DNA from: Desulfobacterales bacterium
GTDB taxonomy: Bacteria > Desulfobacterota > Desulfobacteria > Desulfobacterales > Desulfosarcinaceae
Assembly (NCBI GenBank): GCA_016218685.1
Contig: JACRDD010000010.1
Location: forward strand, 1-64,000
Direction: 5' to 3'
Length of the DNA: 64,000 nt
The position numbers and the translations under genes were made by a program. Below the pieces are notes generated by a model. It made no database searches. It was not told the origin of the DNA and was given only the letters and a program-made list of their open reading frames with translations. Below, piece after piece: positions 53,438 to 63,212 of this stretch. Within the stretch, counting starts at the first letter, position 1, and the number at the start of each line of letters is the position of its first letter.

Positions 53438-54456
53438 GGCGTCGCTCCCGGATTGGCGTATAATTTCGTAGCCAGGGCCAGCCCGTAAGCCAGATCGTTA
53501 GCCTCGTGCACCCCGGCCAGCAGGTCGCCCCGCTGAAAGACGATCTCGTACTGATCCAGGATGGCGATGACCGTCACGGGCGGGGCCCCTTCCGGCGCCT
53601 GAACTCTTTGACCGCCGTAGGTCAGCAGGTAATCGGCATAGGCGCCGGCCAGATCGGCGGCCTCCTGGGCCGAAGCCCGGCGGGAGAGGAAGGCCATGGC
53701 GCGATGTCCGTCAGCAGCATAATCGGCCGTAAAGATCCGGTCCAGGCGTTCGAAGCCGAAGGCATTGGCCGACGTCAGGGCGATGCTGTCGGCCGCCAAT
53801 CCCTCCTTGGGGAAAAGGGCGCGTTCGTCCGCGGCGGACTGGGCCACGGGATGCGCCTGGATGAAGGTGCGCGCCAGGTCGATCATGCGGGCCTGGAGCG
53901 TTTCGGAAGCTTCCGAACCGATGACCTCCAAGTAGTGCACGCCTTGCACCAGGAAGAGGCCGTTGGCCGCCTGGTAGGCGTCGGCGGCCAGCGTCAGCGG
54001 CTGGGCCTGGGGCCGGCGCTGCTGGCTGTAAACCGCAAAGGCGCCGGCAGGGGCGTTCATGGTGTAGACAAAACGTTCGAGCCAACTGGCGGGATTGTCG
54101 GCCAGGGCGAAGCGTTGGCACTCCAGCCGCTCGAAGCCCGCGGCCAGGTAGAGTTCAGCCTTGCCGTCGATTTTGTCCGAAAGGGTGGCCGCGTCGTAAG
54201 TCTCCGGCGGTCCCATGGGGCGCAAACCCGGCACTTCCGTCGGTGCTTCGGCGGTCGGAGCGTTGGCGGGAGGGGCGGATTCGTGGGATTGGGCCTGCCA
54301 TTGCCCCGGGTCGAAGCGCGACTGAGCCACGAATACGCCCCCGGCGATGATTGCCAGGGTCGCAAGAATCGCCCGGCTGACCCAGCGTTGGGTGACCGAT
54401 GGCGCCTTTTTGCGTGATAGGGCTCCCCTGGGAGGAGTTGACTGTATTCCTTCCAC
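53434..54456 (-). CDS. Membrane-anchored DUF6599-like protein
   Basis: 340 residues with a GTG start at 54456 behind GAAGG. A single transmembrane helix (about 28-45, ILATLAIIAGGVFVAQS) anchors an external domain. After a Pro/Ala-rich linker, the domain runs from YDAATLSDKIDGKAELYLAAGF (a strongly conserved-looking opening) through FVYTMNAPAGAFAVYSQQR to VTVIAILDQYEIVFQRGDLLAGVHEA. I associate this layout with the DUF6599 family, whose function is unknown. It overlaps the DUF362 gene by 4 bp and is the first gene of the four-gene redox operon. No catalytic motif is visible. Confidence 0.7.
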   Translation of the reverse strand: MEGIQSTPPRGALSRKKAPSVTQRWVSRAILATLAIIAGGVFVAQSRFDPGQWQAQSHESAPPANAPTAEAPTEVPGLRPMGPPETYDAATLSDKIDGKAELYLAAGFERLECQRFALADNPASWLERFVYTMNAPAGAFAVYSQQRRPQAQPLTLAADAYQAANGLFLVQGVHYLEVIGSEASETLQARMIDLARTFIQAHPVAQSAADERALFPKEGLAADSIALTSANAFGFERLDRIFTADYAADGHRAMAFLSRRASAQEAADLAGAYADYLLTYGGQRVQAPEGAPPVTVIAILDQYEIVFQRGDLLAGVHEANDLAYGLALATKLYANPGATP

Positions 54457-54484
54457 TTCAGCCTTCAGTCGATATTGCCTGATC

Positions 54485-55423
54485 TTAGGATTTGCTTGTG
54501 AACAAGCAGGATACCCGATTGCGGCCGGCCTGCTTGGATTGATACATGGCCTTATCGGCGCGCTGGACGAACAGGGCGATCTCTTCCTGCCAGGTGAACT
54601 CGGTCACCCCGATGCTGATGGTGATGGCCACCGGGTCGTCTTCTTTCTGGGGATAAAAGTGCTCGGTCTCCACCGCGGAGCGAATACGTTCGGCCACAGT
54701 GGCGGCTTCGTCCCCCTCGGTTTCGGGCAGAATCACGGTGAACTCTTCGCCGCCGTAGCGATAGGCCGAGTCCATTTTGCGCAAGCAGCTTTTGATCACC
54801 TGCCCCAGGCGGACGAGAATCTTGTCGCCTTCCAGATGGCCGTAGGTATCGTTGTACTCCTTGAAGTTGTCGATATCCAGGAGCAGCAGGCTCAACGGCC
54901 GCTGGTAACGCGTGGTGCGGTCGATCTCGATCTTGAGCTGGTTGTAGAAGTAGCGGGAGTTGTACAGCTTGGTCAGACCATCGGTGATCGAGAGCCGTTT
55001 GAGCTTCTCCAGCATCTGGATGCGTTCCTGGGTCAGGCGCCGTTCCTTGAGCACCCGGCGCAGCCGCAGCAAGAGTTCCTCGAAGCGCACCGGCTTGAAG
55101 ACGAAATCGCTGGCGCCTTTGCTGATGGCCTCTTCGTAGCTGTAATCGCCGCTGTAGCCGGTCATGACGATCACATCCACTTCGAAGTTCTTGCGGATGC
55201 GATCGGTCAGCTCCAGACCATCCATGCCGGGCAGCATAATGTCGGTGATGACCACATCCACCGGCTCGGTTTGAAGCATTTCCAGGGCATCTTCGGCGCA
55301 GGCGGCCGAGGCGGAGCTGAACCCGGACATCTGGACGAATTCCTGCATGGAATCGCGGATGGCGGCATCGTCATCCACGATGAGGATGTGGGCATCCAAC
55401 AGAGTTCTCGGTTCGTCGGCCAT
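54485..55423 (-). CDS. Response regulator with GGDEF diguanylate cyclase domain
   Basis: 312 residues from the ATG at 55423 (MADEPRTLLD); the frame is open to an ATG at 55507 and neither has a clear ribosome-binding site. A receiver domain (about 10-125) has D-D-D in HILIVDDDAAIRD and the phospho-accepting Asp in VVITDIMLPGMDG. A short helical linker leads to a GGDEF domain (about 150-310) with the intact motif GGEEF and an RKMD inhibitory site five residues before it. This WspR/PleD-like layout makes cyclic di-GMP on phosphorylation. No partner kinase is adjacent. Lies between the redox operon and lepA. Confidence 0.88.
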   Translation of the reverse strand: MADEPRTLLDAHILIVDDDAAIRDSMQEFVQMSGFSSASAACAEDALEMLQTEPVDVVITDIMLPGMDGLELTDRIRKNFEVDVIVMTGYSGDYSYEEAISKGASDFVFKPVRFEELLLRLRRVLKERRLTQERIQMLEKLKRLSITDGLTKLYNSRYFYNQLKIEIDRTTRYQRPLSLLLLDIDNFKEYNDTYGHLEGDKILVRLGQVIKSCLRKMDSAYRYGGEEFTVILPETEGDEAATVAERIRSAVETEHFYPQKEDDPVAITISIGVTEFTWQEEIALFVQRADKAMYQSKQAGRNRVSCLFTSKS

Positions 55424-55610
55424 CGCGTTCGCTTTATCGGTTGACACTCTCGAAAACAATCTGATACTAAAACAAATTTCTTCGCTCAGCGGAATATACC
55501 GGCTCATGGGGGGGAAGTCAACCGGGTTTTAAGTGGCGGGAAGAAAAGTCTCTTTCAGATCGGCAAGATAGCGCCGGAGGAGCCTGCCCGCGGCCGGCCA
55601 GAACGTACAG

Positions 55611-57407
<1,797 letters not shown>

Positions 57408-57445
57408 TACCACTCGAATCCGCCCGTTCGATTTTCGGAGGTACC

Positions 57446-58732
57446 ATGGGTAAAACCATCGCGGAGAAGATATTCGAAAGCCATCTGGTGGACCGGCCGA
57501 CCGCCGACACCTTCGTGTTGCGCCTGGACGCGGTCTTCTGCCATGAAATCACAACTCCCATCGCCATCAACGATCTCATCGCCCGGGGCAAGGACCGGGT
57601 GTTCGACCCGGCCCGCATCAAGGCCGTCATCGACCACGTCACGCCGGCCAAGGACGGCAAGACCGCCACCCAGGGCAAGATCCTGCGGGAGTGGGCCCGG
57701 CGCCACGGCATCCAGGATTTCTTCGACATCGGCGCCAACGGCGTGTGCCACGCCCTGTTCCCGGAAAAGGGGTTTGCGCGGCCCGGCTACACCATCATCA
57801 TGGGCGACTCCCACACCTGCACCCACGGCGCTTTTGGGGCCTTTGCCGCCGGCGTGGGCACCACCGATCTGGAAGTGGGCATTCTCAAGGGCGTGTGCGC
57901 CTTCCGCTCCCCGGCCACCATCAAGATTACCGTCAATGGCGCCATGCCGGCCGGCGTCTATGCCAAGGACGTGATTCTCTCCATCATCGGCCGCATCGGC
58001 GTCAACGGCGCCACCGACAAGGTGATCGAATTCCACGGCCCGGCGGTCGGCGCCATGAGCATGGACGAGCGCATGACCCTGTGCAACATGGCCGTGGAGG
58101 CCGGCGCCACCTGCGGCATCTGCCCGCCCGACATGACCACCGTGGATTACCTGTGGCCCTTCATCAAGGCAGAGTTCGTGTCGCCCCAGGCGGCCCTGGC
58201 AGCCTATGGCCGCTTCTTGCCCGATGCCGACGCGGGCTACGAACGGATCATCACCCACGACATTTCCGACCTCGCGCCGCAGGTGACCTTCGGCTTCAAG
58301 CCGGATCAGGTCAAGCCGGTGGCCGAAATGGCGGGCACGCCGCTCGATCAGGTCTATATCGGTTCGTGCACCAACGGCCGTCTGGAAGACTTGCGCGTGG
58401 CGGCCCAGGTATTGCGAGGTCGCCGTATTCATCCCAAAGTGCGTGGCATCGTATCGCCGGCCACACCGCTGATTTACTCTCAAGCGCTGGAAGAGGGTAT
58501 CATCGCCACCTTCATGCAGGCCGGTTTCTGTGTCACCAATCCCACCTGCGGCGCCTGCCTGGGTATGAGCAACGGCGTGCTGGCCGAAGGCGAAGTGTGC
58601 GCGGCCACCACCAACCGCAACTTCAACGGCCGCATGGGCAAGGGCGCAATGGTGCATCTGATGAGCCCGGCCACTGCGGCAGCCAGCGCCCTGGCGGGAA
58701 GTATTGCCAATTCGGAGTTGTATAAGGAGTAG
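57446..58732 (+). CDS. leuC: 3-isopropylmalate dehydratase large subunit
   Basis: 428 residues, the length of the archaeal/anaerobe-type LeuC (homoaconitase-like group) rather than the 465-residue enterobacterial form. Aconitase superfamily; with LeuD it interconverts 2- and 3-isopropylmalate in leucine synthesis. Cluster ligands are in YIGSCTNGRLEDL (about 304-316) and NPTCGACLG (about 363-371), giving three Cys for a [4Fe-4S] cluster. Substrate-site features GDSHTCTHGAFG (about 117-128) are intact. GGAGG lies before the ATG at 57446; the frame is open much further upstream inside lepA, which is only a shadow. leuD follows after 26 bp. Confidence 0.93.
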   Translation: MGKTIAEKIFESHLVDRPTADTFVLRLDAVFCHEITTPIAINDLIARGKDRVFDPARIKAVIDHVTPAKDGKTATQGKILREWARRHGIQDFFDIGANGVCHALFPEKGFARPGYTIIMGDSHTCTHGAFGAFAAGVGTTDLEVGILKGVCAFRSPATIKITVNGAMPAGVYAKDVILSIIGRIGVNGATDKVIEFHGPAVGAMSMDERMTLCNMAVEAGATCGICPPDMTTVDYLWPFIKAEFVSPQAALAAYGRFLPDADAGYERIITHDISDLAPQVTFGFKPDQVKPVAEMAGTPLDQVYIGSCTNGRLEDLRVAAQVLRGRRIHPKVRGIVSPATPLIYSQALEEGIIATFMQAGFCVTNPTCGACLGMSNGVLAEGEVCAATTNRNFNGRMGKGAMVHLMSPATAAASALAGSIANSELYKE

Positions 58733-58758
58733 GCCGAGTACGACTGGAGAAGAAGGAT

Positions 58759-59286
58759 ATGAAAGCATTCAATGGACCGGTGCTCTTTCTGGACCGCTCT
58801 GACATCAATACCGACGAGATCATTCCGGCCCGCTATCTGACCGAGATTTCCAAGGAGGCGCTCCGGCCCCACCTGCTGGAAGATCTCTCTTTGGAAGAGT
58901 TCGACCCGCGCGCCGACATCGCCGGCAAGCGCGTCATCGTCACCCGCAGCAATTTCGGCTGCGGCTCCTCAAGAGAACACGCGCCCTGGGCCCTGGAAGT
59001 CAACGGTATCACGGTAGTCATCGCCCGCAGTTTCGCCCGCATCTTCCGCCAGAACATGTTCAACTGCGGCATGCTGGCCATCGAACTGCCCGAGGAGAGC
59101 ATCGAGAAGCTCTTCAGCCGCTTTGCCGGCCGGCCGGCCGAGATTGCGATGGATTTCCAAAACAGCCGCTTGACGGTGCGGTCCGGAGAAGAAGAAGCCG
59201 TGGTACCCTTCGTTATCTCCGACTTCGACCGCAAACTGGTGGAGGCTGGCGGCTGGGTCGATTTCGCCGATACCCATTACGCCTGA
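58759..59286 (+). CDS. leuD: 3-isopropylmalate dehydratase small subunit
   Basis: 175 residues, matching the small-subunit size of the LeuC/HacA type that pairs with a 420-residue large subunit. Features are DINTDEIIPARYL (about 14-26), the substrate-binding loop NFGCGSSREHAPWAL (about 66-80) and a Ser/Arg motif in VIARSFARIFRQN. It supplies the swivelling domain that recognises the substrate side chain. AAGGAT precedes the ATG. Located directly after leuC, with which it forms the enzyme. The substrate could also be homoaconitate or citramalate-type acids, which this subfamily sometimes uses. Confidence 0.92.
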   Translation: MKAFNGPVLFLDRSDINTDEIIPARYLTEISKEALRPHLLEDLSLEEFDPRADIAGKRVIVTRSNFGCGSSREHAPWALEVNGITVVIARSFARIFRQNMFNCGMLAIELPEESIEKLFSRFAGRPAEIAMDFQNSRLTVRSGEEEAVVPFVISDFDRKLVEAGGWVDFADTHYA

Positions 59287-59309
59287 GATCGCCGGGCATT
59301 TCATCGGGC

Positions 59310-59338
59310 TTGACATTCCCGGGCGGCTCCACTAATCT
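59310..59338 (+). promoter_or_regulatory. Candidate promoter of the IclR-family gene
   Basis: TTGACA (59310-59315), a 17-bp spacer and TAATCT (59333-59338). The -35 is perfect and the -10 weak. It lies 45 bp before the ATG at 59383, after the leuD stop. Confidence 0.45.
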
Positions 59339-59382
59339 CCCCATATCGTATCCCATTCAGCATCATCGAACAGGTGGCCCCC

Positions 59383-60174
59383 ATGTCCATACAGTCCGTT
59401 GATCGCGCCCTTCAGATCCTGGCGCTGTTCTCCCATCGTTGCCCGACGCTGGGCGTGACCGAAATCAGCCAAGCCGTGGGGCTCTCCAAGGGCACTGTGC
59501 ACGGCTTGATCCGGACCCTGCTCCGGCAGGGATTCTTGCAGCAGGACGTTCCCTCCCGCAAGTACCGGCTGGGGCTTAAAATCTACGAGCTGGGCATCAT
59601 CCTGGCCGGCACGCTGGAGATCAACCAGAAAGCCGCCGGTCCGTTGACCCAACTGGCCAAAAGCGCTCAACTGACCGGCCGCGTGGCCATCTGGGACGGC
59701 GATTCGGTGATCATCACCTTCGATGTCCATCCGCGCATCCGCGCCGTGCTGCCTTTCCGCTTCGGTCCCCGGGTGCATGCCTACTGCTCGGCCATGGGCA
59801 AATCCATCCTGGCGTTTCTGGATGAAACGCAAGTCAACAGCTATCTCGATCGCACGCCGCTGGTGGCCTTTACGGCGACCACGGTGACTGAAAAAGACAA
59901 GCTTCTGGAGGAGTTGGCCGAGACGCGGCGGCGCGGCTATGCCCTCGACCGCGAAGAGGCGGTGCAAGGGATCGGCTGCATCGGCGCGCCGGTCTTCCAG
60001 CGCGACGGCCAAGTGGCCGGGTCCATCAGCATTTCGGGCTCCACCTCCCGGGTGCTGGGCGAAAAGATGACCGAGTATACGGAAGAACTTCTGCGCACGG
60101 CCGCGGAGATATCCCGCTACATGGGCCATTTTCCGGCCTTTGCCGATTCCCTGAGCGGCCCCCGGCCCAATTGA
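59383..60174 (+). CDS. IclR-family transcriptional regulator
   Basis: 263 residues from the ATG at 59383; a GTG at 59374 is the alternative. An N-terminal winged helix-turn-helix (about 1-65) reads SVDRALQILALFSHRCPTLGVTEISQAVGLSKGTVHGLIRTLLRQGFL (positions 4-51), and the C-terminal IclR effector domain (about 75-255) has AKSAQLTGRVAIWDGD, H-A-Y-C-S-A-M-G-K-S-I-L-A (about 130-142), DREEAVQGIGCIGAPVF and SISGSTSRV. Effector-domain blocks are complete, so it should bind a small carbon compound. It precedes the GlcD-type oxidase gene by 28 bp, a likely target, so the ligand may be a hydroxy acid. Confidence 0.88.
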   Translation: MSIQSVDRALQILALFSHRCPTLGVTEISQAVGLSKGTVHGLIRTLLRQGFLQQDVPSRKYRLGLKIYELGIILAGTLEINQKAAGPLTQLAKSAQLTGRVAIWDGDSVIITFDVHPRIRAVLPFRFGPRVHAYCSAMGKSILAFLDETQVNSYLDRTPLVAFTATTVTEKDKLLEELAETRRRGYALDREEAVQGIGCIGAPVFQRDGQVAGSISISGSTSRVLGEKMTEYTEELLRTAAEISRYMGHFPAFADSLSGPRPN

Positions 60175-60202
60175 TGGTCGTTCGGCCCGATAAGGGGAGC
60201 CC

Positions 60203-61591
60203 ATGCTGAACCACATGAATGAAGAAGATCACCGCCAACTGAGCGCCCTGGTCAGCCCGGAGCGCTGCTCCAGCGGCGAGTCCAATCTGCGTCTGCACGC
60301 CCGGGATCAATCCCGGCATCCCGCTATTAAACCGGAAGTCGTGATCTGGCCGGAAAGCAGCGCAGAAGTGGCCGCCGTTTTGCGCTATGCCCATCAGCGG
60401 CGGCTGCCGGTTACCGGCTGGGGCGCCGGCAGCAGTCTGGAAGGCAACCCTATTCCGGTGCGCGGCGGTATTGTCTTGAGCTTTGCCCGCATGAACCGCA
60501 TCCTGGAGGTGCGCGAAACCGATTTCCAGGTGGATGTGCAGCCGGGCGTCATCTACAAGGAGATGAACCATCAGTTGCGCCATACCGGCTTGTTCTTCCC
60601 GCCCGATCCGGGCGCCGGCGCCACCATCGGCGGCATGATCGCCAACAATGCCAGCGGCACGCGCACCGTGCGCTACGGCTCCACCAAGGATTACGTCCAG
60701 CGGCTGACCGTGGCTTTGGCCGGCGGCGAAGTCATCGAGATCGGCAACCGGGCCTCCAAAAGCTCGTCGGGCTTCGATCTGCTGCATCTCTTTGTGGGTT
60801 CCGAAGGCATGCTGGGGCTGGTGACCCAGGCTACCTTGCGTCTGGCCGCCATTCAGGAAGAGATCGCCTGGGCCGTGGCCGCCTTTCCCACGGTGCAGGC
60901 CGCCAGCCAGGCGGTACAGTATATCATCCGTTCGGGCATCGACCCGGCGGCCGTGGAGTTGATGGCGCCCGAGTGCGTGGAACTGATGAACCGTTTCAAA
61001 AATTTCGGGCTCGCGGTGTCGCCGACCCTTTTCATCGAAATGCACGGTCCCACCCGCCAGCAGCTCGCCGAAAGCATGGAGATCGTGCGCGAGATTTGCG
61101 AGCAGGAGCAGAGCCAGGAGTTCCGGCCCGGCCTTGATCGCGCCGAGAAGGACCGGCTGCTGGAAGCGCGCTACGCCATGGCTGAAATGATTCAACAGGC
61201 CCACCCCGAGCAGTCGCGCATCGTCATCGATGTGGCCGTGCCCATCTCAGCCTACACCGAGATGATCCAGTTTGCCCGGCAAGCGGCGCTGCGGGAAGCT
61301 GAAATCACGGCCTACACCTTCGGCCATGCCGGCGACGGCAACATTCACCTGGTGGTGGGCACCGAAAAGAAGAACGCCAAAGGGTGGCAGGCCATCGACG
61401 CCCTGAACCACCGGGTTGTGACCAAGGCCCTGGCATTGGGCGGCACGGCCACCGGCGAGCACGGCGTCGGCATCGGAAAGCGCAAATTCATGCCGGCCGA
61501 GCATGGCGCTTCCCTCGAGTGGATGAAAAAGATCAAGCAGCTCTTCGACCCCCACGGCATCCTCAATCCGGGCAAGATGTTTCCGGAATAA
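60203..61591 (+). CDS. FAD-linked oxidase of the glycolate oxidase GlcD/D-lactate dehydrogenase family
   Basis: 462 residues, full family length. The FAD-binding PCMH domain (about 35-215) has WPESSAEVAAVLRYAHQRRLPVTGWGAGSS (positions 45-74), the P-loop region GAGATIGGMIANNASGTRTVRYG (about 137-159) and the domain end FVGSEGMLGLVTQATL. The C-terminal half has AYTFGHAGDGNIHL (about 371-384) with the metal/substrate His, and GEHGVGIGKRKFM (about 420-432). These enzymes oxidise 2-hydroxy acids (glycolate, D-lactate and relatives). GGGGAG precedes the ATG. It is paired with an IclR regulator; no Fe-S GlcF-like subunit follows, so its electron acceptor is unclear. Confidence 0.88.
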   Translation: MLNHMNEEDHRQLSALVSPERCSSGESNLRLHARDQSRHPAIKPEVVIWPESSAEVAAVLRYAHQRRLPVTGWGAGSSLEGNPIPVRGGIVLSFARMNRILEVRETDFQVDVQPGVIYKEMNHQLRHTGLFFPPDPGAGATIGGMIANNASGTRTVRYGSTKDYVQRLTVALAGGEVIEIGNRASKSSSGFDLLHLFVGSEGMLGLVTQATLRLAAIQEEIAWAVAAFPTVQAASQAVQYIIRSGIDPAAVELMAPECVELMNRFKNFGLAVSPTLFIEMHGPTRQQLAESMEIVREICEQEQSQEFRPGLDRAEKDRLLEARYAMAEMIQQAHPEQSRIVIDVAVPISAYTEMIQFARQAALREAEITAYTFGHAGDGNIHLVVGTEKKNAKGWQAIDALNHRVVTKALALGGTATGEHGVGIGKRKFMPAEHGASLEWMKKIKQLFDPHGILNPGKMFPE

Positions 61592-61750
61592 CTCCGCTTC
61601 GAGCTTTTTGTTGACCGTTTGTGGAAACGGCTGTACTGACATGACAGTCACTTTTAGAGTGACATCTGCTTCGACACCTTCGTTCGCAACCAGATTACGC
61701 CGCTCCTAAATTGCGACCGAGCTCGCTGGGAATCCAGGGGGAGTGAATTC

Positions 61751-63052
61751 GTGGAATTTGCTGCCGGCGTTTTTTATCTAATCATCATTACGACAGGGAC
61801 ACTTGCCGTCGTGCTGCTCCTTCAATGGATCGGCCAGCTTCGCAACAAGGCTGTGGACTTGCAGATCGCTTTCCCACTGCGCAATAGCGTCCAAAAGCTT
61901 CTGCTCTGGCAGCGCAATTGGTCGGAAGTCCAAAAAGTGCTTGCCACTATTTGCTTGGCAGTTGTCGGTTCTCGCCTTTTTATCTATCTTCTGGGCAGTA
62001 TCTGGTCGCTCTATTTCACCGACGGCCATACCCTGGCGTTCCATTCGGTTTGGCAACAGTGGGACGCCGGCCATTACCTGTTTATCGCCGAAAATGGTTA
62101 TGTCGCCGCTCCCCATGAAAAAGCTGTCCTGATTGCTTTCTTCCCCTTGTATCCGTATTTGATCAAAGGTTTTGGGTTTATTTTTCGGGACTATTCGGTT
62201 GCCGGGTATTTTGTTTCTACTGTTTCGTTGATGGCGGCCTGCTACTTTCTCTATAAACTGGTTAAAGAACAGACTTCCCCTTCGGTAGCCGCTAAGGCGG
62301 TCTTGTTTTTGATCATTTCCCCATTTAGTGTCTTTTTGGGCCTGGTGTTCACCGAGAGTCTCTTTTTGGCTCTGGTGATTGCGTTTTTTTATGCGCTGAA
62401 GAAGCAGCGTTGGCTGATTGCGGGGACTATCGGCTTTTTTGCGGCGCTCACCAAAAACCAGGGCATTCTGCTGCTCATCCCCTATTTAATGGAAGCTTTG
62501 GTGGCCTTGGTTCATCAACCGCGGGGCCGGCAGGAGCGGCCGGTGATGTCGCTTGGCTTGAAAACGCTAACCCCCGTGCTCTTGATTCTGGCCGGATTGG
62601 CGGTCTATATCCTGATCAACTATCGGGTCACCGGTAATCCTTTCCAATTTCTCGCCTATCAGAAAAGCCACTGGCATAACTCCTTCGGTTTTTTTGCGGA
62701 AAATATCAGAAATATGCTGCTCCTGGCATCCTCTTTCACCGACTACGAATTCCGCTTTTCCTTAATGGTGCTTCAGCCCATCGTTTTCATGTTTGCCCTA
62801 TTTGCTCTGTGTGCCGCGGTCGTCAAGAAAATCCCGCCGTCCATCAATGCCTTCAGCCTGGCCTTTTTGCTGGTGTCATTTTCGCCCACCTGGTTGCTCT
62901 CCGGGGCAAGGTACTCTACCGCTCTATTCTATATCCCCATGCTGCTGGCGATAGTTTCCACAACCACCAGTCGTTTGATCGTTTTGAGCGGCCTTTCCAT
63001 GTCGTTGATGTGCTTTTTTGTGATTGTGTACGTGGAAGGGGCGATGTTTTGA
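61751..63052 (+). CDS. PIG-V/PMT-like integral membrane glycosyltransferase
   Basis: 433 residues with a GTG start preceded by GGGGGAG. About ten transmembrane helices. The first loop holds the conserved pattern W-Q-Q-W-D-A-G-H-Y-L-F-I-A-E-N-G-Y, followed by AFFPLYPYLIKGF, which together mark the PIG-V-like mannosyltransferase group (GT-C fold; the Asp in WDAG is the presumed catalytic or metal residue). These enzymes transfer a sugar from a lipid-linked donor. In bacteria they serve in cell-envelope glycan or protein glycosylation. No other glycan genes are near. Composition is slightly more AT-rich than its neighbours. A large hairpin follows the gene. Confidence 0.75.
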   Translation: MEFAAGVFYLIIITTGTLAVVLLLQWIGQLRNKAVDLQIAFPLRNSVQKLLLWQRNWSEVQKVLATICLAVVGSRLFIYLLGSIWSLYFTDGHTLAFHSVWQQWDAGHYLFIAENGYVAAPHEKAVLIAFFPLYPYLIKGFGFIFRDYSVAGYFVSTVSLMAACYFLYKLVKEQTSPSVAAKAVLFLIISPFSVFLGLVFTESLFLALVIAFFYALKKQRWLIAGTIGFFAALTKNQGILLLIPYLMEALVALVHQPRGRQERPVMSLGLKTLTPVLLILAGLAVYILINYRVTGNPFQFLAYQKSHWHNSFGFFAENIRNMLLLASSFTDYEFRFSLMVLQPIVFMFALFALCAAVVKKIPPSINAFSLAFLLVSFSPTWLLSGARYSTALFYIPMLLAIVSTTTSRLIVLSGLSMSLMCFFVIVYVEGAMF

Positions 63053-63118
63053 TGTTTCCGGAATACGTTGAAAGCAGCAAGCGGAAAGCGGGGGGGGCGC
63101 GCCTAAGGCTGACCCGAT

Positions 63119-63164
63119 TGAAGCCGACTTCAGAATAGTCTTGGCTATTCTGAAGTCGGCTTCA
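63119..63164. terminator. Long perfect hairpin between convergent genes (bidirectional terminator)
   Basis: TGAAGCCGACTTCAGAATAG (63119-63138) and its exact reverse complement (63145-63164) form a perfect 20-bp stem with a 6-nt loop. It lies between the convergent glycosyltransferase and TRAP permease genes, so it can serve both. T-runs on either side are weak. Confidence 0.65.
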
Positions 63165-63212
63165 CTTTAGTCGTACGTTCAATGCTTGGAAGGTATGCTC
63201 CAGGGCGATCGA

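Noticed and set aside
61647-61663. GTCAC-N7-GTGAC inverted repeat before the glycosyltransferase gene
   Set aside because: Only 5-bp arms. Expected by chance at this scale, so not listed as an operator.
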